From Datura wrightii (lineage: Eukaryota > Streptophyta > Magnoliopsida > Solanales > Solanaceae), in the NCBI GenBank assembly GCA_035772735.1, contig JASDFA010000003.1:157101001-157165000 (forward strand): a DNA stretch of 64,000 bases. Reading direction: 5' to 3'. Below are positions 22,877 to 33,669 of the stretch, piece after piece; position 1 is the first letter of the stretch; each line of letters begins with the position of its first letter. The notes under the pieces are model-generated. The model saw nothing but the letters and a program-made list of their open reading frames with translations, had not been told where the DNA came from and made no database searches. Both the position numbers and the translations under genes were made by a program.

Positions 22877-24302
22877 AGCAGTTATTCCATTGATGAGAAT
22901 CATTTTAGCCTTGTTGGATGAGATTCCTTTAATTCTTGAAATTTCGCTATATTATGAAGTTTCCTGTGTTGTTGGAATGAGTTGAGTTCTCTATTAGCTG
23001 ATTAGTAGTTTAGTTCAGTTAGAACATAGAACCTCTTCAGAACTATATAGAAAGTGTCAACTGATAAGTTTGACTTCAGTCTTTTCCCGAGGTGTCAGTG
23101 GTTCCTCCCAGTTATCAGAATCAGACTCGGAATCCAGTGTATTGGTCCACTAGGCGGTCATGACATTTTAGATATATAGCTCTGACCAGCCCCAGGACCC
23201 CAGTTCAGTTTACAAATTGTTTTTAGACGGTTACGACGCTTCCAGATAAGCAACTCTGACCAGTCTAGAACCCAGTTTCAAAATCTGGTCCAATAAGACT
23301 CTCAAGGTACTTTTAGTTATATGTCCCTGACTAGTCTTGGACCCCAGTTTCGAGCTATCATCTTAGTAGTTCAGTATAGGTTTCCAGTGGGAGTGGAACT
23401 TAGCACCAAGCGAGTTGGGGTTCTAGCGCACCCAGGTTCCCAAAACTATGTTGCCAACATAGGTTACAGTATTACTTGGCCTGATTGGCCCCAGAATTTT
23501 GTGATCACCCAGTTCATGCCTCTATACCCTGGCAAGGTATATTGGGTCCTATCGGTAGGGTGTATACATTGGACTCTACGTCTAGCTCACATGGTTATAT
23601 GTCATTATAGACTTTCCCACTAGTCAGTCCAGTCCAGTTTCAGGATAAGCAGCTCAGTTTAGTTCTAGTTCTATCAGTTTAGCTTAGTTCAATTCAGTAT
23701 CCCATACTCAGTTCTTTCAGACTTAGGACATGACTTGACCATCAGATAGGGTCATTTTGACCACCTCTGTTGACTTCAGTTGTTCAATTCAGTTTACTTA
23801 TTGGTCATTGCATGTCATATCAGTTCAGACATTATATTCAGTTACATTCTCTCCCACTTACTCAGTACATTCAAAGTACTGACGCATACTTTTATGTTGT
23901 ACCATTTTATGATACAGCTACAGGTTCCTAGACTCAGTAGTGTTAGCCGCCACGATTCAGATCCTCCTCAGCTACAGTTAAATTGTGAGTCCTCATCATT
24001 TGAGGGCCTTATTTCATTATCTCATAGTTAGATTATAGTTTTTATTTAGACTTACAGTTAGCTGGGGGCTTGTCCCAGTAACTCATCAGTTAGAAGGCTT
24101 TCAGACTGTAGATGTTCAGAATTCATGTTTTAAGTTTTATCTTAAATTTCATAGAAATGCTTTTATGTTATTATTTCAAAATTCCGTTGTGCATGTTTTA
24201 CTTAGAATACCAGTGTATGATAGGCCAGTGGTTGACTTGGGGTCACTTGTGACTTCAAGTACCGTGTTACATCCAGGGTATAGTCTCGGGGCATGACAAA
24301 CT

Positions 24303-24314
24303 TGGTATCAAAGC
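24303..24314 (+). other. Primer binding site of the family B element
   Basis: TGGTATCAAAGC, four bases after the LTR end. One mismatch to the initiator tRNA-Met complement (GAGC to AAGC), a G-to-A change. Confidence 0.82.
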
Positions 24315-24520
24315 ACTAGGTTTAGAGTATCCTCAAAATGTCTGAAAGTCGCATCGAGTAGAGTCCTTTCAATGGGTGTAAAGCGTGACAAACTTATGAC
24401 GAGGAGGCTACGAGATGTTATTAGGAAAAACTCTCTTTTGTTCGTACTTTTTATTGTCCATTAAAGTTCAATCCCAAAAGCGACCTTCTAACTCATGCTC
24501 TGTTCCCTTTCAATGAATCA

Positions 24521-25571
24521 TGCCTCCTAGATGCGGTAATGGAAGAAGGGTTAGTAACGCCAACAGACCTGTCCCACCAGCCGTGACAGCCCCTCAAGAT
24601 GATTTGGTATCCACCACCGAATTCAGGGCAGCCATTCAACTACTGGACCAAATAGTCACCAGCCAGGTAAACCAATAGGTGGGCCGATGAACACCAATGA
24701 GTCTACAGTAGCTGCGAGGGTGCGAGACTTCACCTATATTAACCTTCCATCTTTTCATGGATCCAAAGTAGGGGAGGATCCCTAGGAGTTCATGGATGAG
24801 ATCAGGAAGATCACCCGTATTATGGGTGTTAGCTCTTCTGAAAGTGCTGACCTGGTTTCCTACCAGTTAAAAGGGGTAGCTCAGGTCTGGTATGAACAGT
24901 GGAAGGGCGGCCAACGATAGCAGGACCAGTAGAGTGAGAGGAGTTCCACACATCTTTCATGGATAGGTTTTTCCCTTGGGAGCTAAGGGAGGCAAAGATG
25001 GTGGAGTTTATGAATTTGAGACAGGGTAACAGGACCGTGAAGGAGTATACTCTAGAGTTTACTAGGCTGCCTAAGTACGCTCTAGAGATGGTAGCCGAGC
25101 CAAGGGCTAGCATGTTGAAATTTGTGAGCGGGGTGTCAAACCTTGTCCTTAAGGAGTGTAAGACAGTGATGTTGATTAAGGACATGGACCTCTCTAGCTT
25201 GATTGTCTATGCCCAGCAGATTGAGGCTGAAAAGCTGAAGGATATGGAGCGAAAGAACAAACGGCCAAGGACTAGCCAGTCAGATTTCGGCCATCAGAGG
25301 CCTAGTGGTAGTATCCGCCCACCGCAGGTGCAGTAGAGAGCACCAGCACCCAGTTCAGCCAGCGCCCTAACCTTTGGGTCCCTCCAGGATCATAGGGGTG
25401 GGTGGCGCTCAGCCTCAAGCCCATAGTACCGGGAACAAGTATCCAGCTTGTCCCAAGTGTGGTAGGAACCACCTGGGAGAATGCCTTCAGGGTCAAGAGG
25501 GTTGTTTTAGTTGTGGGCAGCTTGGACATCGGCTAAGGGAGTGCCCGTCAGGAGGGCGAGGGAGATCATAA
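24521..25571 (+). pseudogene. Family B gag
   Basis: Starts at ATG 24521 with MPPRCGNGRR, the arginine-rich start typical of Del/Tekay gag. The first 50 or so codons end at a TAG (24676) where CAG is expected. The gag core is readable in the same frame from about 24959 (MDRFFPWELREAKMVEF, MNLRQGNRTVKEYTLEF) to a TAG at 25334. After a frame change the zinc-knuckle region follows: CPKCGRNHLGEC, then CFSCGQLGHRLREC, a CX2CX4HX4C knuckle. Gag would coat and package the element RNA in cytoplasmic particles. At least four stops and one frame change make it inactive. Confidence 0.85.
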
Positions 25572-27070
25572 TCTACTATATCATCAGCTCTAACAGTTTG
25601 ACCAGCTCAGCAGGCTAACACATCAGGTACAAATGGCGGTCAGCGCCAAAATGGTTTCTATGCTATGTCTTCCCCTCAATCTCAGGAGAGCTCACTTGAC
25701 ATAGTCACAGGTATGTTACATCTCTTTCATGTAGATGTATATTCCCTTCTAGATCCAAGATCCACTCTTTCATTCGTGACTCCCTACTAGTAGTCCAGTT
25801 TAATATCAGTCCATAGGTCCTCTCAGAACATTCTAAGTCTCCACCCCAGTTGGCGAGTCAGTTAGAGCCAGTCGGGTGCATAAAAACTACCCGGTCTCAA
25901 TCCTGAATAAAGCCATCACAGCTGACCTCGTAGAGTTAGACATGGTCGATTTTGACCTTATCCTTGGCATGGATTGGTTACACTCTTGTTATGCCTCAGT
26001 TGATTGCAAAACTAGAGTTGTCAAGTTCCAGTTTCCGAACAAACCAGTGTTAGAATGGACGGGCAGCAGTTCAGTGCCTAAGGGTAGGTTTATTTCCTAC
26101 CATAAGGCCCAGAAAATCATCTCCAGGGGATGTATTTATCATCCAGTTCGGATCAAGGATTCCAAGTCTGAGACCCCAACTATCCAGTCAGTTCCAAGGG
26201 TCAGCGAGTTCCCAGATGTTTTTCCTGAGGATCTTCCCGGAGTTCCCCCTGAACGAGAAATAGACTTCGGAATAGACCTCCTCCCAGATACTCAGCCCAT
26301 CTCCATCCATCCTTACAGAATGGCTCCAACTGAGCTTAAAGAGTTGAAAGAGTAGCTAAAAGAGCTTCTTAATAAGGGTCTTATCAGACCCAACATCTCT
26401 CCCTGGGGTGCCCTAGTGTTATTCGTGCGTAAGAAGGATGGTACCCTCAGAATGTGCATAAATTACCGTCAGTTGAACAAAGTCACAGTCAAGAATAAGT
26501 ATCCCCTACCCAGAATTGATAACCTATTTGACCAACTTCAGGGAGCCAGCTGTTTCTCAAAAATCGATCTCAGGTCAGGGTATCATTAGCTAAGGGTCAG
26601 AGAGTGTGACATACCAAAAACAGCATTCTAAACTCGGTATGGTCACTATGAGTTCGTGGTGATGTCCTTCGGGCTAACAAACGCCCCAACAGCCTTCATG
26701 GATTTGATGAATAGGGTCATCAAGAAGTACCTGGATATGTTCATCATTGTATTTATTGACGACATTCTGGTGTACTCCAGAAATGAGGAAGAGCATGCCT
26801 ATCACCTAAGGTTATCATTACAGACACTCAGGGATCACCAGTTATTTGCCAAGTTTAGCAAGTGCGAATTTTGGTTAAAGTACGTGACTTTCTTAGGTCA
26901 CGTGGTCTCAGGTGAAGGGATACAAATAGATCCTCACAAGATAGCAGTAGTGAAAGATTGGCCCAGACCTACCTCTCCTACTCTGGAGTTTCTTGGGCTT
27001 AGCCAGTTATTACCGATAATTTGTGGAAGTTTTCTCCTCTATAGCATCTCCCTCTTACTATGTTAACTCA
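25572..27070 (+). pseudogene. Family B protease and reverse transcriptase
   Basis: Protease: the active-site triad reads LLDPRSTLS near 25748, with DPR where the related coding copy has DPG, followed by two stops. A readable stretch at 25876-26355 holds LVELDMVDFDLILGMDWL and the protease-RT linker (FPDVFPEDLPG). RT follows past a TAG at 26353: LIRPNISPWGALVLFVRKKDG, PLPRIDNLFDQL, SKIDLRSGYH, then MSFGLTNAPTAFMDLMN and the catalytic VFIDDILVYS near 26750. The frame breaks near 26985. Stops at 26353 and 26587 fit CAG-to-TAG change. Inactive. Confidence 0.87.
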
Positions 27071-27748
27071 GAAGAAGGTAAAATTTTAGTGGTCGGATGA
27101 GTGTGAGAAGAGTTTCCAGAAGTTGAAGACTCGACTCACTACTGCTCCAGTTCTGATCTTGCTAGAAGGAACAGATGGATTGGTTGTTTATTGTGATGCT
27201 TCCAGAGTTGGACTCGGGTGCGTCCTAATGCAGTGGGGCAAAGTGATAGTCTTCATCTCCATACAGCTCAAAGTTCATTAGAAGAATTATCCAACTCATG
27301 ACTTGGAACTGGCAGCGGTGGTGTTTGCGCTAAAGATATGGAGGCATTACTTATATGGAGCTCACATAGATGTGTTTCATATCATAAGAGTCTTCAGTAC
27401 GTGCTGATTTAGAAGGATCTAAACCTGCGTCAGAGAAGGTGGTTGGAGTTGCTAAAGGACTATGACATGAGTGTGCTGTATCACCCAGGTAAAGCCAATA
27501 TGGTGGCTGACGTCCTAAGCCGACGGTCTATGGGGAGTGTGTCTCACATTAAGGAAGGCAAGAGGGAGTTAGCGAAAGATGTTCACAGACTAGCCCGGTT
27601 AGGGGTGCAGTTGGTGGATTTCGCCGATGGTGGTGTGGTAATACAAAGCGGGTTAGATTCATCCTTGGTAACTGAAGTCAAGTCCAAAGAGGATGAGGAT
27701 CCCATCTTATTTAATCTTAAGGGAGCAGTCCTCAGAAAAGAAATATAA
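27071..27748 (+). pseudogene. Family B RNase H
   Basis: Readable in pieces: PVLILLEGTDGLVVYCDAS (first catalytic Asp), NYPTHDLELAAVVFALK (catalytic Glu), WRHYLYGAHIDVF, then a frame change and LLKDYDMSVLYHPGKANMVA with VADVLSRR at the end of the domain. It would remove the RNA template during cDNA synthesis. At least three stops and two frame changes. A poorly conserved stretch and a TAA (27746) separate it from integrase. Confidence 0.82.
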
Positions 27749-29110
27749 GCTTTCTCCCAAGGGGGAGATGGGGTGCTCCATTACCAGGGAAGGTTGTGTG
27801 TACCGAATGTTGGTGAGTTGAGACAGCAGATACTGGCCGAGGCACACAGCTCGACATACTCCATTCACCATGGTACTACAAAAATGTATCGCGATCTGTG
27901 GGATATTTACTGGTGGAACGATATGAAGAGAGACATTGCTCAATTCGTAGCCAAGTGCCCGAACTGCCAGCAAGTCAAGGTGGAGCATCAAAGACTAGGA
28001 GGCATGACTCAAGATATCAGTATACCCACATGGAAGTGGGAAGAAGTAAATATGGACTTCATTACAGGTCTACCCCAGACTTGTCAGCAGCATGACTCGA
28101 TCTGGGTAGTAGTAGACCGGATGACTAAGTCAGCTCACTTCCTCCCAATCAAAACCACAGACTCAGCTGAGGACTATGCTATACTTTACATCCGAGAGTT
28201 AGTCAGACTCCATGGGGTTCCATTATCTATCATTTCAAATAGAGGAACTCAGTTCACCTCACGCTTCTGGAAATCCTTTCAAAAGGGACTAGGCACTCAG
28301 GTCAAGCTCAGTACAGCTTTTTACCCACAGACAGATGGGCAAGCTGAGCGGACTATTCAGACACTAGAAGATATACTAAGAATGTGCACGATCGATTTCA
28401 AGGGTAATTGAGATAACCATTTGCCTCTTATCGAGTTTGCTTACAACAATAGCTACCACTCTAGCATTCAGATGGCCCCATTTGAAGCATTATATGGGAG
28501 AAGGTTTAAATCTCCTATAGGGTGGTTCGAGGTTGGTGAAGCTACCTTGATAGGCCCAGAATCGGTTCACGAGGCAATGCAGAAACTTTAGCTTATCCAA
28601 GAAAGGCTGAAAACAGCTCAGAGCCGTCAGAAATCTTATGCTGATGTGCGGAGAAGAGAGTTGGAGTTTGCAGTTGATGACTGGGTTTGCCTAAAAATTT
28701 CTCCCATGAAAGGAGTGATGAGGTTTGGCAAGAAGGGGAAGCTCAGTCCGAGATATGTGAGACCCTATAGAATTTTGAGTCGTATCGGCAATGTAACCTA
28801 TGAGCTAAAATTACTGTCAGAACTTGCAGCTTTACACCCAGTTTTCCATGTGTCACTTTTGAAGAAGTGCATTGGAGATCCAACCTCAGTTGCGCCATTA
28901 GACAGTGTAGGGAAAAAAGATAGTCTCTCATATGAAGAAGTACCAGTCTAGATCCTTGACTGTAAGGTTCGTAAGCTAAGGAACAAGAAGATAGCTTCAG
29001 TCAAGGTTTTGTGGAGAAATCAGCAAGTTGAAGGAGCAACCTAGGAGGTTGAAGAAGATATGGTGGCCAAATACCCCCATTTATTCTCTACCGGCTCTAG
29101 CACAGCTTGA
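27749..29110 (+). pseudogene. Family B integrase with chromodomain-like tail
   Basis: Zinc-binding HHCC domain: two His around IHHGTTKMYRD and CPNCQQVK near 27955. Catalytic core: first Asp in VVVDRMTKSAHFLP; the second position reads SNRGTQFTSRF, with Asn in place of the expected catalytic Asp; Glu in TDGQAERTIQTLED. A TGA at 28409 and a TAG at 28588 interrupt it. The C-terminal part (28646-28951) has SPRYVRPYRIL and LHPVFHVSLLKKC. A tail after another stop reads KVLWRNQQVEGAT and YPHLFSTG, ending at TGA 29108, the chromodomain-like tail of Del/Tekay integrases, thought to direct insertion to heterochromatin. Confidence 0.87.
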
Positions 29111-29320
29111 GATATTAGTTTTGACCCTAGAACTCAATTTAGTTTTCATGATTCAATCCAAGTGTGCAAGTCTCTTTTATGATTTTGAACGTATGTACAA
29201 AAAGAGAATTCAGTTCAGTTATGTATTTTGAAACGGAGGTAGTCGTTCCGTCAGTTTTGGAGTTAAATGAATAGTATTTGGAACTTTGATTGTTATTCTC
29301 TGCTTTCCTGTATGTTTTCT
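29111..29320 (+). other. Family B 3' untranslated stretch
   Basis: About 200 bp between the end of pol and the purine tract. Nothing recognisable apart from retroelement 3' leader shared in position with the other elements. Confidence 0.5.
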
Positions 29321-29355
29321 AACATTCGAGGATGAATGTTTCCAAGGAGGAGATA
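29321..29355 (+). other. Palindrome and first polypurine tract
   Basis: AACATTCGAGGATGAATGTT (29321-29340), an inverted repeat, followed by CCAAGGAGGAGA and then an LTR start at 29356. Same arrangement as before the 3' LTR of the other elements. Confidence 0.8.
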
Positions 29356-29776
29356 TGTAATGCCCCAAAAACTGAAAGACTAGATCCGGGACTTAAATCA
29401 GAAAATCTGCAGAAAATGTCTCAAGACGACCCACCTGACGAGTCATTGTGAGACCTAACGACTCGTTAGGTTGGTCGTGGGAAGGAGGAATTGGAAGTGG
29501 GAAGTGGAAAGCAGTGTACTTGACGGATGGTGACCACGGTCGTGGTCATCTGTAACGACTCATCATGTCCCCCGTTATTAGCCCTAGTCAGTTGTTAGGT
29601 AGTGCACCTAATGAGTGTCACCACGAGTCGTCATCAGTGGAAACAACTAGTTAGGTGACTCGTGGTCACACCCGTTGAGTACACTACCCGGATTCCCTTG
29701 TAGGTCACCACGAGGGACCTAACGAGTCATGCTCACTGACCACGACTCGTGGTCACCAGTTGTGGACCTCACTATG
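29356..29776 (+). repeat. Duplicated LTR head with snap-back inversion
   Basis: Begins TGTAATGCCCCAAAAAC like a normal 3' LTR and follows the LTR in direct orientation to about 29670. From there to 29776 it is the reverse complement of the LTR segment seen at 22105-22225 (and about 30170-30315). The switch lies within GTGACTCGTGGTCA, a word that belongs to both strands of the inverted-repeat array. It is then followed by a second purine tract and a complete LTR. Confidence 0.8.
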
Positions 29777-29782
29777 TTTTCT

Positions 29783-29818
29783 AACATTCAAGAATGAATG
29801 TTTCCAAGGGGGAGATAT
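29783..29818 (+). other. Second palindrome and polypurine tract
   Basis: AACATTCAAGAATGAATGTT and CCAAGGGGGAGA repeat the pair at 29321-29355, with the same preceding TATGTTTTCT, and lead into the complete LTR. The tract is longer in G than the first copy. Confidence 0.8.
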
Positions 29819-29899
29819 TGTAATGCCCCGAAAACTCAAAGACTAGATCCGGGACTTAAATCAGAAAAACTAGAAAATCTGCAGAAAATGTCTCAGGAC

Positions 29900-30360
29900 G
29901 ACCCACCTGACGAGTCGTTGTGAGACCTAATGACTCGTTAGGTCCGTCGTGGGAAGGAGGAATTAGAATTGTGAAGTGGGAAGCAGTGTACTTGACGGAT
30001 GGTGACCACGAGTCGTGGACACCTGTAACGACTCGTCATGTCCCCCGTTATTAGCCCTAGTCAGTTGTTAGGAAGTGCACCTAACGAGTGTCACCACGAG
30101 TCGTCATCAGTGGCAACGACTCGTTAGGTGACTCATGGTCAAGCCTAGTATAGAACTTCAGAAATGAGGCAGTGACGTCCACGAGTCGTGGTCAATGACC
30201 ATGAGTCGTGGTCAGTGATCATGAGTCGTGGTCAGTGACCACGACTCATTAGGTCCCTCATGATGACCTGCAGGGGAATCCGGGCAGTGTACTCAAAAGG
30301 TGTGACCATGAGTCGTGGTCAGTCACCATGACTCGTTAAGTCAACCGTTAGGGGTCACCT
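29900..30360 (+). repeat. Inverted-repeat array in the family B 3' LTR
   Basis: Alternating ACGAGTCGTGGTCA and TGACCACGACTCGT (exact reverse complements, one base apart at the best site) with three successive (A/C)GAGTCGTGGTCA units near 30180-30230. Located directly upstream of the TATA-like region. Confidence 0.88.
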
Positions 30361-30912
30361 GGCAGTTTTTCCCAGTATTTTTCTAAGGGCTATTTAGTAA
30401 CTTCCTATTCTCCTAAGCTTTAAACTACGTCGTTTTGGACGTAAATTCAGACTTATTAGAGGGCTTGGATGGTTCCTCCTCTCATTCTCACGTTTACTCT
30501 CAGAAAAAATTATCAAAAGTTCTCTCAAAAACTCTCAAGCAGGTTTAGGGTTTTTCCTTCATCGCAGTAGTTAATCTCTTCTTATTCTTAAGGGAATTCT
30601 TATCCAGGTATGTGGGACTTTGACAAGGGAATGGTCCTTCCTTTGTGTCCCCCAAAATCCTCCCATAATTTCCCCATCAGTTTAGCCCTGAGTTTTTCGG
30701 ATATGAATGAATTTTGTGTAATTTTCATTAATTTCACCTAGGTTAATGTCCATGTTTATTATTCATTGATCTTCATCAGTTCCTAAGTAAATTGTTGTTG
30801 TTCTTGCCAAAGTGATTTACAACCCTAAATTCTTAAGTAAAGGTTGTTGCATATTAAATTCCGTCTAGTTTGTGAAGTATGTTTGGGCTGAATTTCCTAG
30901 TAATTCTTATTT

Positions 30913-30934
30913 TATATATATGTGTGTGTGTGTC

Positions 30935-30969
<35 letters not shown>
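30913..30969. repeat. (TG)n microsatellite in the family B 3' LTR
   Basis: TATATATA followed by an interrupted TG tract of about 45 bp, at the position of the (AT)n tract in the 5' LTR. Confidence 0.95.
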
Positions 30970-30971
<2 letters not shown>

Positions 30972-32382
30972 AGCAATTATTCCATTGATGAGAATGATTT
31001 TAGCCCTATTGGATGAGATTTCTTTAATTCTTGAAATTTCGCTATATTATTAAGTTTCCCGTGTTGTTGGAATGAGTTGAGTTCTCTATTAGCTTATTAG
31101 TAGTTTAGTTCAGTTAGAACATAGAACCTCTTCAGAACTATACGGAAAGTGTCAACTGATCAGTTTGACTTCAGTCTTTCCCCGAGGTATCAGTGGTGCC
31201 TCCCAGTTATCAAAATCCAGTATATTGGTCCATTAGGGGGTCATGACATTTTAGATATGTAGCTCTGACCAGTCCCAGGACCCTAGTTCAGTTTACAGAT
31301 TGTTCTTAGACAGTTACGACCCTTCCAGATAAGCAGCTCTGACCAGTCTAGAACCCAGTTTTAGAATCTAATCTGATAAGACTCTCAGGGTACTTTCAGT
31401 TATATGTCCCTGACTAGTCTTGGACCCCAGTTTCGAGCTATCAGCTTAGTAGTTCAGTATAGGTTTCCAGTGGGAGTAGAACTTAGCACCAAGAAGGCCG
31501 GGGTTCCAGCACACCCAGGTTCCCAAAACTACGTTGCCAGCGTAGGTTACAGTATTACTTGGCTTGATTGTCCCTAGACTTTTGTGATCACCCAGTTCAT
31601 GACTTTATACCCTGGCAAGGTATATTGGGTCCTATCGGTGGGGTGTATACATCGGACTCCACATCTAGCTCACGTGGTTATATGTCAGTTATAGACTATC
31701 CCACAAGTTAGTCCAGTCCAGTTTCAGGATAAGCAGCTCAGTTTAGTTCTAGTTCTATCAGTTTAGCTCAGTTCAGTTCAGTATCCCATACTCAGTTCTT
31801 TCAGACTTAGGACATGACTTGACCATCAGATAGGGTCATTTTGACCACCTCTGTTGACTTCAGTTGTTCAATTCAGTTTACTTATTGGTCATTGCATGTC
31901 ATATCAGTTCAGACATTATATTCAGCTACATTCTCTCCCACTTACTCGGTACATTCAAAGTACTGACGCATACTTTTATGTTGTACCATTTTATGATACA
32001 GCTACAGGTTCCTAGACTCAGAAGTATTAGCCGCCACGATTCAGATCCTCCTCAGCTATAGTTAAATTGTGTGTCCTCATCATTCGAGGGCCTTATTTTA
32101 TTGTCTTATAGTTAGATTATAGTTTTTATTTAGACTTAGAGTTAGCTGGGGGCTTGTCCCAGTAACTCATCAGTTAGAAGGCTTTCAGACTTTAGATGTT
32201 CAGATTTCGTATTTTAAGTTTTATCTTAAATTTCATAGAAATGCTTTTATGTTATTATTTCAAAATTCCGTTGTGCATGTTTTACTTAGAATACCAGTGT
32301 ATGATAGTCCAGGGGTTGACTTGGGGTCACTTGTGACTTCAAGTACCGTGTTACGTCCAGGGTGTAGTCTCGGGGAGTGACA

Positions 32383-32623
32383 CTTGTCCCAGAAACTCAC
32401 CTAGTTGTGGCTTTCAAACATAGTAATGTTCCGCATGTTTTGCATTATTGTATAAGTTTTCAGTATTTTATCTTATTTCATAAATTAGATATTTTGATTA
32501 TGTTTTCAGCTTCCACTTTGATTATTTAGTTTATTAGTGTGATGTTAAATCATGGGTTAGCTTGGGGTCACTTGTGGCATCAAGTATTGTGTCGCGTTCA
32601 GGGTGCAGACTCGGGTCCTGACA
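32383..32623 (+). repeat. B-like LTR, right part
   Basis: CTTGTCCCAGAAACTC to GGGTCCTGACA, homologous to the last 240 bp of family B LTRs but clearly diverged. It probably is the continuation of 20257-22019, so that the family B element sits inside a B-like LTR. It abuts a minus-strand protease fragment at 32624. Confidence 0.6.
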
Positions 32624-33650
32624 ACACACCCCTTAGAGATTAACTTTTTGACTTTAAGATATGAAATAAAATTACCCTTTGGCATAACGGGACTACCTTC
32701 CGAAACTAGAACTGGCTCATCTGAAAATAGGAACTCTACTACTTGGGTCCTACAATCAACTGTGGCATAACAGGAATATAACCAATCTATGCCTAGAATA
32801 ACATCAATGTCCACCATTTCTAGCTCGATCAAGTTGGTTGTGGTGTCTCTGTGATGGACTGAAACTGTACAATTTCTGTAGATTCTCTTAGCAATGATTG
32901 ACTCACCAACCAGAGTAGAAACACTGAAAGGATATAACTAATTATACCATATATTGACAACATCCTTTAAAGGATGAGAAGTAAACTCAAGTCCTTTTGT
33001 TTCCTTTACGTGCATTGTTCTCAAGATTCTCCTCGTTCTATCGATAAAGTTCTAAAGGTCTTCATCAATCCTTAGACCATGTGAACACTGGTGGGTTCAT
33101 TCCTCAGAAACTCTCTAATCCTTGACATTTTTTTCTATCCTTCTGTTATCCTCCTCTAACTACTGGGTATACACCATAAGTATAAGGATGTTCATCTCCT
33201 TAAGCAGCAGTGTATCCTTGCATTCCATTCTCTCATGCTTACCTTCACTAGGCATAAACATCCTCATTCTAACTCTCAAGTCTAGCACCAACTCCGGTGC
33301 ATGTCCAAATAAGTGGGTGAACTTGAGACCATACTCCTCCACTCTTTTGGTGCCTTGCTTCAAGTTCATGAATTCTTTTACCTTAGCTTCTCTCAACCCC
33401 TGTGGGAGAAAACATTATGAGAATGCATCTTATTCCTCTTATTGGCATTATGCTTTGGAGGACGTGAATGCGCCAGTTAGGAGGAAGTCTTTATAGAGTT
33501 ACACTCTATCCCATGAACTAGAGTATGAAAGAAGGGAAGTATTTCATAACTCTTCATAGTCTCCCTATTATAGATGTGGCTTGCTTCACACCTATAAGAA
33601 GGACACTACTAGACGCGGCTTCATAGACACCCTAGGACTATGGAACACCT
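32624..33650 (-). pseudogene. Family C gypsy gag-protease fragment
   Basis: Minus strand. Near the left edge the protease C-terminal region is readable: MIELEMVDIDVILGIDWLYS, VDCRTQVVEF, SYLKVKKLISKGC, cut at 32624 by the B-like LTR end. A gag core piece lies at 33160-33396 (REAKVKEFMNLKQGTKRVEE). Between them the zinc-knuckle region is not recognisable, so an internal deletion is likely. Stops and frame changes throughout. RT and everything downstream are missing from this element. Confidence 0.75.
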
Positions 33651-33653
33651 AAA

Positions 33654-33665
33654 GCTCTGATACCA
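33654..33665 (-). other. Primer binding site of family C
   Basis: GCTCTGATACCA on the plus strand (TGGTATCAGAGC in element sense), four bases from an LTR that starts at 33670. It fixes minus orientation. Confidence 0.85.
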
Positions 33666-33669
33666 AGTT

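Larger units (their letters stand above)
22020..24298 (+). repeat. 5' LTR of the family B element (5' truncated)
   Basis: Aligns with 30081-32382 of the 3' LTR, starting inside the inverted-repeat array (AATGAGTGTCACCACGAGTC) and ending GGGGCATGACA at 24298. About 260 bp of U3 are lost at a junction with the B-like LTR on the left. Confidence 0.85.
22020..32382 (+). mobile_element. Decayed family B Ty3/gypsy element (Del/Tekay-like)
   Basis: Plus-strand element with a 5' LTR lacking its first 260 bp or so, primer site, gag, protease, RT, RNase H, integrase, chromodomain-like tail, purine tract and 3' LTR. The reading frame changes at least three times and stops are frequent. A tandem, partly inverted duplication of the LTR head lies between the interior and the complete 3' LTR. 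No target duplication is visible, because the left edge is deleted. The two LTRs are nearly identical over the shared part. Confidence 0.85.
29819..32382 (+). repeat. 3' LTR of the family B element
   Basis: 2564 bp from TGTAATGCCCCGAAAAC to CGGGGAGTGACA. It contains the inverted-repeat array (29900-30360), a (TG)n tract (30913-30969) and CGGTACATTCAAAGTACTGACG near 31947 (written here only in part elsewhere). Nearly identical to 22020-24298 in the shared region. Confidence 0.92.

Noticed and set aside
29900..30360. Regular repeats that might be taken for a CRISPR array
   Set aside because: The units are inverted as well as direct, have no unique spacers of constant length, and sit in a plant LTR.
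33122..33496. 124-codon plus-strand frame
   Set aside because: It is the antisense of a family C gag fragment that reads as gag on the minus strand.
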